From positions 62,001-126,000 of the forward strand of contig JAJYSV010000004.1 of the NCBI GenBank assembly GCA_021793405.1: a stretch of DNA of 64,000 nt. The letters run 5' to 3'. Positions 19,584 through 26,818 of this stretch are shown here, one piece after another. A program made the position numbers and the translations under genes. How positions within the stretch are numbered: the stretch's first letter is position 1; each line of letters starts with the position of its first letter. This DNA comes from Acidobacteriota bacterium. GTDB lineage: Bacteria; Acidobacteriota; Terriglobia; Terriglobales; Acidobacteriaceae. The notes under the pieces are model-generated. The model worked only from the letters and a program-made list of their open reading frames with translations. It searched no databases and was not told the origin of the DNA.

Positions 19584-20180
19584 TTAGAAGTGGTACGCAA
19601 AGCCAATCGCGGGCTGCTGCATGAGATACCAACGGTTGGTGCCGAACTGCGAGAGCCCGAACTCCATCGACTTGAGTACTTCCCCGCGATATTCAACGCG
19701 CAAATCCCAACTCGGGCTTAACTCATAGGCAATGCCACCGGAAAATACCATTGCGGGCGCTCTCGTGCGTGTGCCGGCGTTGGTCGTCGTTCCCGTGTCG
19801 TCGATCGGATCGAAAAGCAGCAATCCCACCCCGGCCCCTACAAACGGATTGAAATTTTTGTACACAAAACTGTGCACAAATTCGACCGATCCTTCCTGCA
19901 TAGAGTTATGGAATCTTGCATTGGAGAATGGAGCAACATACTTCATGTTCATTTGGGAATACTGGTAATTTCCCTCAAGCGCGCTGCTCGGCGTCAACAT
20001 GAAACGGTATTCCAGCAGTGCGCCCTTGCCCCAGGTTGAGGTCTGGGTGACCGCGTTGCCCGTGATGATTGGCTGATAAGTGCCGATGAAGCTCATGCTG
20101 GCGTCCTGCCGACTCTCCTGAGCAAACCCGATTGTCACCAGCGCGGGCAACAGACAAAACAAAAGAAACAACTTCTTCAT
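19584..20180 (-). CDS. Outer-membrane beta-barrel protein (paralog B)
   Basis: This 198-aa protein has a signal peptide (MKKLFLLFCLLPALVTIGFAQ) and a barrel-like body ending QPAIGFAYHF. It is the tandem duplicate of the adjacent gene at 18803-19435: same length class, same KKFNPF/KNFNPF motif, same YELSPSWDLRVEYRGE region. I chose ATG 20180 over the upstream in-frame start at 20219 because signal peptides of both copies then align exactly. The 148-base gap to paralog A allows separate expression. Confidence 0.82.
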   Translation of the reverse strand: MKKLFLLFCLLPALVTIGFAQESRQDASMSFIGTYQPIITGNAVTQTSTWGKGALLEYRFMLTPSSALEGNYQYSQMNMKYVAPFSNARFHNSMQEGSVEFVHSFVYKNFNPFVGAGVGLLLFDPIDDTGTTTNAGTRTRAPAMVFSGGIAYELSPSWDLRVEYRGEVLKSMEFGLSQFGTNRWYLMQQPAIGFAYHF

Positions 20181-20354
20181 GCGGTAATGAACCCCTCGTC
20201 CGCCATCTTTCACACGCAAACACGACGAACGCTTGCACGTGCAAAGTTTGGTTTGGCTCTGACTCCGTAACCTGTTTCCAATTGTACCTGTCAGGAAGTT
20301 TGTTCGGCGGCGGGGACATCATTTTTCCATCGGCTCAGATGGAATTGCGTCGAT

Positions 20355-20396
20355 CCAAAAAGAAGAAGGGCAGGGAGCGATTAGTTCCCTGCCCGG
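20355..20396 (-). terminator. Strong rho-independent terminator
   Basis: Read on the minus strand, GGGCAGGGA and TCCCTGCCC form a perfect 9-bp stem with a 9-base loop (20368-20394), followed immediately by a T-rich run (TTCTTCTTTTT). It sits directly after the stop of the Spy-like gene at 20419. Confidence 0.85.
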
Positions 20397-20418
20397 TTCG
20401 GCACACGTCTCAGCAGTT

Positions 20419-20943
20419 TTATTGTTGTGGAGGAGGCGGCGGAGCTTGATCGCCGGATGGCGGCGGTGGCGGCGCGCCTGCTCCAGGGCCCGGGCCCATG
20501 CCCTGTCCCCTCATGCCCATTCCACGACGGCGCCGCTGCATCTGCTGCTCAAACTGCTGCTTCTGGCTGTCTGTCATGATGGCTTCCAGCTTCTGATGGG
20601 TATCCATCATCGAATCCCGCATCTTCTGGCGGCGCGTCTGCGGATCGAGTGAGCTATCGCTCCGAATCGCCGCCATTTGCTTGCGCTGGTCTCGGAGGAT
20701 CGGCAGCATCTGCTTTTGCTGATCCGGCGTCAGGTTCAACATTGTGGTGAGCCGCTGCAACTGCTCCTTGGGGCTCGGCGGGCCACCGCGACGCATGGGC
20801 ATGCCGCCTTGCCGCGCCGGCATGCCCTGGGAGTCCGGCGGTGGGGTTGTGTTCTGAGCCTGCATTGCGGCGGGAACACAGAGGACAATTCCTAGAATTG
20901 CGATCCCCGTACTCATGAAGTGGACGACTGTACGATGATTCAT
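20419..20943 (-). CDS. Spy/CpxP-like periplasmic protein
   Basis: This 174-aa protein has a signal peptide (MNHRTVVHFMSTGIAILGIVLCV...) and a helical, Gln/Met/Arg-rich body containing LNLTPDQQKQMLPILRDQR, a match to the LTxxQ motif of Spy/CpxP periplasmic chaperone-like proteins. Charged helices with many Gln and Met residues follow, then a Gly/Pro-rich tail of repeated PPPP runs. An upstream in-frame start at 21018 would include sequence of the 104-bp repeat and is unlikely. A strong terminator follows. Metal or envelope-stress binding is possible but not shown. Confidence 0.75.
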   Translation of the reverse strand: MNHRTVVHFMSTGIAILGIVLCVPAAMQAQNTTPPPDSQGMPARQGGMPMRRGGPPSPKEQLQRLTTMLNLTPDQQKQMLPILRDQRKQMAAIRSDSSLDPQTRRQKMRDSMMDTHQKLEAIMTDSQKQQFEQQMQRRRRGMGMRGQGMGPGPGAGAPPPPPSGDQAPPPPPQQ

Positions 20944-20961
20944 AATCAAGTCCTTTCGATG

Positions 20962-21065
20962 GACGCGCACCGCGCAGCAACTGAACGCTTCCTGAACTGC
21001 ACTGGGGATCAGCGGCAAATCCGCGGGCTATCACGGTAGACGCCGTATAAACGCGGGAAGTTGCG
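20962..21065. repeat. 104-bp direct repeat, copy 1
   Basis: This sequence recurs in the same orientation at 24373-24476 with one difference (C at 21002, T at 24413). Near its ends are short inverted motifs GCAACT and AGTTGC. It lies just upstream of the Spy-like gene on its 5' side, and the trehalose genes sit between the two copies. Confidence 0.9.
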
Positions 21066-21236
21066 CAGCCAGCGAAGATTCCAGCGGCAAGTGAGATGGT
21101 TTGGAGAATTTCCACCTGTGTGTGTCATTTTGCCCGGATTGTTCAATTGGAGCACTCCTGAATATCTACGAAGGTCGCCCCCGCGCCTGATCCAGCGTCT
21201 AAACTAATCTTTTACGTTCTGCGCATAGAGAACGGC

Positions 21237-23534
21237 ATGGATGGATCGATGCGACTTCTCAGTTTGCGATTGATTGTGGCGTTGATCGTTGGGGTCACAC
21301 TGGTGTCCCTGGCCTTGTCCTGGTATGAAGTGCAGGCTGAGAAGAACGCACTGCGCCGCGACCTGGAGCACAAGGCGGAAGTGCTGGATGAGAGCCTTGC
21401 CGCCAATGCGGAGTTCTACCTGCGAACGGGCGACAGACCCGGACTCGAACAGATGGCCCAGCGCTTCAGTAATCGCGATCAACTGATAGGAATTGCCATT
21501 TATGGCAGGGATGGATCAGTCTTGGTCATCACTCATGCGCTGAATTCTATTCTTTCAGGCGTACCCCAACCACTGAAGGCTGCGCTTTCCGGCAATCGCA
21601 CGGAAGGCGAATTTACGCGCGTCCACTTCAAGTCGATGTACATGCGCGCGACTCCTCTGCATGCCGCCGATAGAAGCATCGAGGGCGGAATTATCGTAGT
21701 CCACGATACTGCGCATATCCGCGCCGAAGTGTTTCGCTTATGGGGCCGGGTGTTTCTTCACATAGCAGTCCAGATGCTGGTGATTGTCGCCATCACCGTG
21801 CTGATTGTCTATTGGAGCCTTGCCGGACCGATCGCACGCGCAGCGCAGTGGATGAGGGCCACGCGCACGGGACGGCACGCCGTCGAACCTCCTGCAAACG
21901 ATCTGGATATTCTGTCGCCTTTGACTCGTGAGGTAGCTCCACTGGCAGAAAGCATGCGGCAGGCACGAGCGGCGGCAGAGATGGAAGCCAGACTGCGGAA
22001 TACCAATGAATCTCTGTGGACCGCGCAACGGCTAGCCGATCATGTCCGCAATAAGCTGGATGGCAGCAGCCTGTTTGTGGTCTCGAATCGTGAGCCCTAC
22101 ATTCACAGCCGGCAGGGCAGCGACATCACATTTACAGTTCCAGCCAGCGGCCTGGTCACAGCCATTGAGCCGATCCTTTGCGCCTGCAATGGGACTTGGA
22201 TAGCCCATGGAAGCGGCAATGCCGACGCGGAGACCGTGGACAGTCATGACCGGCTGCAGGTTCCACCGGACGATCCCCGATACACGCTGCGCCGGGTATG
22301 GCTGAGTGCGGACGAAGAAGACGGCTATTACAACGGTTTCGCCAACGAGGGCCTGTGGCCACTGTGCCACATTGCGCATACCCGGCCAATCTTTCGCGCG
22401 TCAGACTGGGAATACTACAACAAAGTCAATGAGAGGTTCGCCGATGCGCTGGTGGAGGAAATGGCGGGCGAGGAGCATCCCGTTGTGCTGATTCAGGACT
22501 ATCATTTCGCCCTGCTGCCGCGCATGGTGAAAAATCGCCTGCCTCATGCGAGAATTGCGATCTTCTGGCACATTCCCTGGCCCAATCCCGAATCGTTCGG
22601 CATCTGCCCGTGGCAGCGGGAACTGCTGGATGGCCTGCTCGGCGCGGACCTGATCGGGTTCCATATTCAAGCGCACTGCAACAACTTTCTCAATACGGTC
22701 GATCGCGTACTCGAGTCTCGCGTCGACTGGGAACACTTTTCTGTCAAGCGTCACGACCACTGGTCCACTGTGCTGCCGTTCCCGATTAGCGTGGACTTTT
22801 CCGGCGAGATGTCCAATGCTGCCGAGGAGACCAATACCGCGGAAGAACGCAGTGCCCTGATCGCGGAACTCGGGATCGAAGCAACCTTCCTTGGTGTGGG
22901 CGTCGACCGCCTGGACTATACCAAGGGCATTATCGAGCGTTTCCAGGCAGTCGAGTCGTTCCTGGAGAGGTATCCCCGCTATCAGGACAACTTCACCTTG
23001 ATTCAGATTGGCGCGCCCAGCCGCAGCCGCATTCCACGGTATGCCGAATTTCAGTTGGAAGTGGAGGCCGAGGCCAGCCGCATCAATGATCGTTTCAAGC
23101 GCGGTAAATGGAGACCGATCGTTTTTCTGAACCGTCAACACACGCATCAGGAGGTGCGACGCTACTATCGGGCGGCGCACCTGTGCATGGTCACATCGCT
23201 ACATGACGGAATGAATCTGGTAGCCAAGGAGTATGTGGCTGCGCGGCAGGACGATCGCGGGGTATTGATCCTGAGCCGATTCACCGGGGCAGCCCGGGAG
23301 TTGCGGGATGCGATCATCGTTAACCCCTATGACATTCAGTCGACTGCCGACGCAATTGCGCAAGCACTCAACATGGATGTTAGCGAGATGATCGAGCGGA
23401 TGCAGCGTATGCGGAGGTCGGTGAAGGAACACAACATCTACTGGTGGGCAGGCAGCCTGATCGGGAAGTTATGCGAGCTTCGCCTAAAAGACATGAAGAG
23501 TATAAAAACCTCTATCGACAAGATGCCGGCGTAG
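21237..23534 (+). CDS. otsA: Membrane sensor / HAMP-like / trehalose-6-phosphate synthase fusion
   Basis: This 765-aa protein joins two parts. Residues about 1-270 look like a receptor: TM helix (about 9-28), an extracytoplasmic sensor-like domain, a second TM helix (about 170-197) and a HAMP-like linker with a charged coiled coil. Residues about 285-750 form a complete GT20 synthase that makes trehalose 6-phosphate from a nucleotide-glucose and glucose 6-phosphate: VVSNREPY, IQDYHFALLP, FWHIPWPNPE, GVDRLDYTKGI and SLHDGMNLVAKEYVAAR are all intact. The catalytic part would face the cytoplasm. otsB starts two bases after the stop. Start alternatives are ATG 21237 and 21249. Confidence 0.92.
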   Translation: MDGSMRLLSLRLIVALIVGVTLVSLALSWYEVQAEKNALRRDLEHKAEVLDESLAANAEFYLRTGDRPGLEQMAQRFSNRDQLIGIAIYGRDGSVLVITHALNSILSGVPQPLKAALSGNRTEGEFTRVHFKSMYMRATPLHAADRSIEGGIIVVHDTAHIRAEVFRLWGRVFLHIAVQMLVIVAITVLIVYWSLAGPIARAAQWMRATRTGRHAVEPPANDLDILSPLTREVAPLAESMRQARAAAEMEARLRNTNESLWTAQRLADHVRNKLDGSSLFVVSNREPYIHSRQGSDITFTVPASGLVTAIEPILCACNGTWIAHGSGNADAETVDSHDRLQVPPDDPRYTLRRVWLSADEEDGYYNGFANEGLWPLCHIAHTRPIFRASDWEYYNKVNERFADALVEEMAGEEHPVVLIQDYHFALLPRMVKNRLPHARIAIFWHIPWPNPESFGICPWQRELLDGLLGADLIGFHIQAHCNNFLNTVDRVLESRVDWEHFSVKRHDHWSTVLPFPISVDFSGEMSNAAEETNTAEERSALIAELGIEATFLGVGVDRLDYTKGIIERFQAVESFLERYPRYQDNFTLIQIGAPSRSRIPRYAEFQLEVEAEASRINDRFKRGKWRPIVFLNRQHTHQEVRRYYRAAHLCMVTSLHDGMNLVAKEYVAARQDDRGVLILSRFTGAARELRDAIIVNPYDIQSTADAIAQALNMDVSEMIERMQRMRRSVKEHNIYWWAGSLIGKLCELRLKDMKSIKTSIDKMPA

Positions 23535-23536
23535 CC

Positions 23537-24325
23537 ATGCAGGCTCCATCGGCAAAGGCCGCACTCACGGATTTCAGGGATAGGCTGGGTGCAGCAACGG
23601 AATCCGTTCTTCTGGTGGATTATGACGGTACTCTGGCGCCATTTCAAACCGAGCGCGACCAGGCCTATCCCTATCCCGGCGTTGTGCCCATCCTTGAAAG
23701 CATCCTTCAATGCGGCAGAACCAGAGTCATCGTAATCACGGGAAGACCCATCCGCGAACTGCAGACCTTGTTCCGGCCATCCAACAGCCTCGAAGTATGG
23801 GGCGCCCACGGTATGGAACATAAGTTGGCCGATGGAACGTACCAACAAACCGCCATCGCTCCGGGGACCGCTGCAATTCTGGCACAAGCCGAGAAATGGT
23901 TGATAGCCGCAGGCTTGGCCTCCCTGGCTGAGATCAAGCCAGGCGGCATTGCCATTCATTGGCGTGGACTGCCAGATGTCGAAATCGAGAGGATGCAAGC
24001 CCGCGCACGGGAGGGGTGGGCCGCATTTGCTGAGGAGCCAGGACTCAAGTTGCTCAATTTTGAGACGGGATTGGAGTTACGTGTGGCTCATCCGGACAAG
24101 GGTGATGTAGTGGCAGCGATTCTGGAGGATTTAGATCCCCATGCTCCCATCGCCTTTTTCGGCGATGATCTCACGGATGAAGATGCATTTCGTGTTCTAG
24201 GGGACCGCGGACTCTCTGTTCTGGTGCGGCCTGAGTATCGGGAAACAAGAGCGAAGGTATGGCTCAAGCCTCCGCACGAGCTGATCGTTTTTTTCGAACA
24301 ATGGCTGAACAGCATTTCCGCATAG
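23537..24325 (+). CDS. otsB: Trehalose-6-phosphate phosphatase
   Basis: OtsB is a HAD-superfamily phosphatase that releases trehalose from trehalose 6-phosphate. It has 262 aa from ATG 23537, placed two bases after the otsA stop, so the pair is translationally coupled. HAD motifs are visible: DYDGTL (nucleophile and acid Asp), the Ser/Thr motif in IVITGRPI, and the late FFGDDLTDEDAF acidic motif. An open frame begins inside otsA at 23444 but is not needed. Substrate channeling between the membrane-tethered synthase and OtsB is possible (inference). Confidence 0.93.
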   Translation: MQAPSAKAALTDFRDRLGAATESVLLVDYDGTLAPFQTERDQAYPYPGVVPILESILQCGRTRVIVITGRPIRELQTLFRPSNSLEVWGAHGMEHKLADGTYQQTAIAPGTAAILAQAEKWLIAAGLASLAEIKPGGIAIHWRGLPDVEIERMQARAREGWAAFAEEPGLKLLNFETGLELRVAHPDKGDVVAAILEDLDPHAPIAFFGDDLTDEDAFRVLGDRGLSVLVRPEYRETRAKVWLKPPHELIVFFEQWLNSISA

Positions 24326-24372
24326 GGCCTTTTACACTTGCCGGCTTGGCATGTAGATTTGTCAATCTGAGT

Positions 24373-24476
24373 GACGCGCACCGCGCAGCAACTGAACGCT
24401 TCCTGAACTGCATTGGGGATCAGCGGCAAATCCGCGGGCTATCACGGTAGACGCCGTATAAACGCGGGAAGTTGCG
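24373..24476. repeat. 104-bp direct repeat, copy 2
   Basis: This is 103 of 104 bases identical to copy 1 at 20962-21065, same orientation, starting 3,411 bases apart. It lies 47 bases after the otsB stop. The match stops sharply at both ends, which suggests a discrete element rather than a duplicated gene. Confidence 0.9.
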
Positions 24477-24814
24477 TAAGCGTCTGCGCTCCTGCGATCG
24501 AAAAGGCCATGAGCAACGACCCGATAGCAAACCATTTTGATCTCAGGTCTAGCATCTCCTATTCGATTCGGGCCTGCAGGTATGGCCTATGCGTGACACG
24601 CGGTGGTTGTTCAGGTTCTTTCTTAGGGATAGAGTCGGGATCGAATCCGGCGGAAGCTCCAGCCCAAGGTCGTTGTTGCTGCAACCGAAAGGGCGCACCA
24701 TAGCGCATGAATCTGCACCACCGCAGCGAGAGACAGCGGAATCAAGCGAGGTTTGTGAACATTCCTTTGGCAAAAGGGCTCGCAGCCAGTGCGCAGATCG
24801 CATCCCGGTGAGAC

Positions 24815-24828
24815 GTGATGTGTATCAC
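24815..24828. promoter_or_regulatory. FNR/CRP-family-like operator
   Basis: GTGAT-GTGT-ATCAC is a perfect 5-4-5 dyad close to the FNR consensus TTGAT-N4-ATCAA. A GATACT element at 24851-24856 could be the -10 of a promoter starting near 24863, which would place the dyad centre at about -41.5, the class II activator position. Regulator identity is inferred only. Confidence 0.45.
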
Positions 24829-24883
24829 TGATTGCAGCCATCGCCGGTTCGATACTTAAAGACCGTACTCAGGAGGTCTGTCC

Positions 24884-25285
24884 GTGAATAGTTTCTGTGC
24901 GCGCATGTTCGGTCTCACCCTGTTCGTTTTTCTCTTTTTGGCTATTGCTGTCCAACCTGCCATTGCTCAGCAGGAACAAGCCACGCATGTGTTCCATCGG
25001 CTGATTCCAGCCGGGGATACCTGTGCCACCTGCCATAAGGCGATTTATGACCAATGGAAAGCCAGCCCGCATGCCGCCAACGGTGTGGAATGCACTGTGT
25101 GCCATGGCGAGACAACAGCCAAGGACTTCGCGGGATTGCCGGGGTTAAGCACATGCGAAAACTGTCACAGCGATCAGGTGGCACAACTGAAGTCTGATCC
25201 ATTCATGAAAGGCAAGACGTGTGTGAGCTGTCATGAAGCCCACATCTTCGTGGAGCACAAGAAGGCGGCCCCGGCAGGCGAGTGA
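24884..25285 (+). CDS. Periplasmic tetraheme c-type cytochrome
   Basis: This 133-aa protein begins with GTG 24884, supported by AGGAGG seven bases upstream. It has a signal peptide (about residues 1-28, ending AIAQ) and four CxxCH haem-attachment motifs: CATCH, CTVCH, CENCH and CVSCH. Additional His residues (HVFH, SPH, HEAH) can serve as distal ligands. The layout fits small multiheme cytochromes that shuttle electrons to membrane-bound or periplasmic oxidoreductases. A truncated twin-arginine leader starts in its stop codon (GTGA overlap), suggesting it once belonged to a larger respiratory operon. Confidence 0.88.
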   Translation: MNSFCARMFGLTLFVFLFLAIAVQPAIAQQEQATHVFHRLIPAGDTCATCHKAIYDQWKASPHAANGVECTVCHGETTAKDFAGLPGLSTCENCHSDQVAQLKSDPFMKGKTCVSCHEAHIFVEHKKAAPAGE

Positions 25286-25401
25286 TCACAATTTCCAGGC
25301 GTGGCGTTCTCGAACTGCTGGCCGGTGCATCCGCGCTGACCGCCCTGGAAACGTGTCATTGCATGCCAAGGGAATGTACGACCAGTTGCCCTGAAAACTA
25401 G
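25282..25401 (+). pseudogene. Truncated twin-arginine leader of a lost oxidoreductase subunit
   Basis: A 39-codon frame starts with GTG overlapping the cytochrome stop (GTGA) and encodes ISRRGVLELLAGASALTAL, a textbook twin-arginine signal with RR followed by a hydrophobic core. The frame ends at 25401 with Cys-rich nonsense. In the +1 frame the sequence soon reads HAKGMYDQ, similar to the start of exported 4Fe-4S ferredoxin-like subunits, so decay by frameshift and deletion is likely. Tat export is typical of folded Fe-S or molybdenum proteins, which pair with multiheme cytochromes. Confidence 0.5.
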
Positions 25402-25758
25402 CGATCATGCGCCGGAAGATTCCGCCAAGCACGCGGATGCGCCGCAAGCGCGTTTGCCGCGACTGCGAATCGGAATCTTCCGCGGTTCCTCTTCAATTTG
25501 TCTGTTCTGTTTGGGCAAACGCGGAACCATGCAGTCGCGCAGTTCACTCATTGGTGTGAATGTCACCAGTAATCCTGATTTGCGCGATAGCTGCTGGACG
25601 TCGACCATCAGGAAGTACCGCCGAATCCACGCTTCTCCTCGGATAGGTCACTCGGCGTAAATGAGGCGATGTCATCGCGGAATGCTCAGACGATTTTGCA
25701 TCCACAGGAGCGACCAACCTCGCTTTCGAGCGGCGGATGGAATGGGTTGTGGCGGGCC
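25402..25758 (+). other. Apparently gene-free region after the decayed leader
   Basis: In this 357-base stretch I see no frame with convincing protein character. It lies between the decayed Tat leader and the 3' end of the LysR gene and may be residue of the lost oxidoreductase genes. Confidence 0.5.
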
Positions 25759-26682
25759 CTACGAGCCTTTCTCCACCTGATAGTGGAACGGGTCGCCGCG
25801 CTCCTTGGCCATCGACTCCACCACCTTGAGGAAGGCCAGGGAGGCGTGCGATAGATTGGCCTGCCTGCGATGAATGATGCGCAGACGACGCTCAAAAGAC
25901 AACTCCGGCACGCGCAACTGTACCAGTTCTCCGCGTTCGATTTCCTGTCGCGCGGTCAGGCCGGGCAAGAGAGCCACGCCGTTTCCCATGGCGACAAACC
26001 GCTTGATGGCCTCCAGGCTGGGCAGTTCCACCTCCATGTTCAGCGGCGTGCGATGGCGCTGGAAGGCCTGCACCACCTTCTGGCGCAGTGGCGATGGAAC
26101 GTTGTGAGCGACAAAATTTTCCGCTCCCAGTTCATGGATCGAGACTTCTTTCTCGCGCGCCAGCGGATGGCCGGGATGCATGACAAACACCAGCTCATCG
26201 CGATAGACGACAAGCGAGCGAATCTGCGGATCGTCGGGCCGGTAGGAAATGACGCCCAACTCCACTGAATGCTGCATCAGTTCCTCCGCCATGCGACTGG
26301 CCAGCGAGCGCTGGACGGTGACGTGAATTTGCGGGGACAGGCGGCGAAAGACATCGACCACCGGCAGCAGATACAGGCAGGTGTATTCGTTGGCCGCGAC
26401 ACTCAACCGCCCGCGATGGAGCGAGCGCAATTCCGATAACGCCGTGGTCGCCTCTCCGCGGAGGTTCAGCAGGCGCTCCGCATACTCCCGCAATACCTCG
26501 CCGGCGGCGGTTAGGGTGGCATCGCGGGCAGCGCGATCGAACAGCACCTCGTCCATTTCGACTTCGAGTTTGCGAATCACCTGGCTGACGGCCGGCTGGG
26601 TGCGATGCAACTTTACGGCGGCGCGAGAGAAGCTCTTCTCCTCGGCAACCGCCATAAAGGTTTCCAATTGAAATAAGTCCAT
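25759..26682 (-). CDS. LysR-family transcriptional regulator
   Basis: This 307-aa regulator has the LysR layout: N-terminal winged helix-turn-helix (LETFMAVAEEKSFSRAAVKLHRTQPAVSQVIRKLE pattern, about residues 5-40) and a two-lobed effector-binding domain (about 90-300). It is divergent from leuA with a 136-base intergenic region containing a dyad, so it probably controls the leu-ilv operon. The effector may be a pathway intermediate such as isopropylmalate (inference from LysR regulators of leucine genes). Confidence 0.93.
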   Translation of the reverse strand: MDLFQLETFMAVAEEKSFSRAAVKLHRTQPAVSQVIRKLEVEMDEVLFDRAARDATLTAAGEVLREYAERLLNLRGEATTALSELRSLHRGRLSVAANEYTCLYLLPVVDVFRRLSPQIHVTVQRSLASRMAEELMQHSVELGVISYRPDDPQIRSLVVYRDELVFVMHPGHPLAREKEVSIHELGAENFVAHNVPSPLRQKVVQAFQRHRTPLNMEVELPSLEAIKRFVAMGNGVALLPGLTARQEIERGELVQLRVPELSFERRLRIIHRRQANLSHASLAFLKVVESMAKERGDPFHYQVEKGS

Positions 26683-26731
26683 GGGGCATCCTTATGGTTT
26701 GCGAAGGCAAACTCGCCTTGATAAAATATTC

Positions 26732-26755
26732 TAATGCAATTAGTTGTTCGCATTA
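26732..26755. promoter_or_regulatory. Likely LysR operator between lysR and leuA
   Basis: TAATGC (26732-26737) and GCATTA (26750-26755) form a perfect 6-bp dyad with a 12-base spacer, in a local A/T-rich stretch. It starts about 50 bases upstream of the LysR start and ends 64 bases before leuA, matching T-N11-A-like LysR sites. Confidence 0.45.
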
Positions 26756-26818
26756 AATTGCCTTATGCTACATTAGAGAAATAAAGGTCGTCAGCGGCGG
26801 CCACCTTGAGGGGAACAG

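Larger units (their letters stand above)
24326..24883 (+). other. Intergenic region between otsB and the cytochrome gene
   Basis: These 558 bases hold the second 104-bp repeat (24373-24476), an FNR/CRP-like palindrome (24815-24828) and the cytochrome ribosome site. Short open frames between 24413 and 24831 show no protein-like signature, and I saw no tRNA. Confidence 0.6.

Noticed and set aside
24640-24670. T-arm-like sequence suggesting a tRNA
   Set aside because: GATCGAATCC resembles a T-loop but the flanking bases do not pair and no acceptor or anticodon stem fits.
24589-24831. 80-aa frame between otsB and the cytochrome gene
   Set aside because: Arg/Ser-rich composition with no signature and it overlaps the proposed operator; unlikely to be coding.
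26683-26818. Leader-peptide attenuator before leuA
   Set aside because: No short frame with clustered Leu codons and no terminator-like hairpin is visible; regulation seems to be by the divergent LysR.
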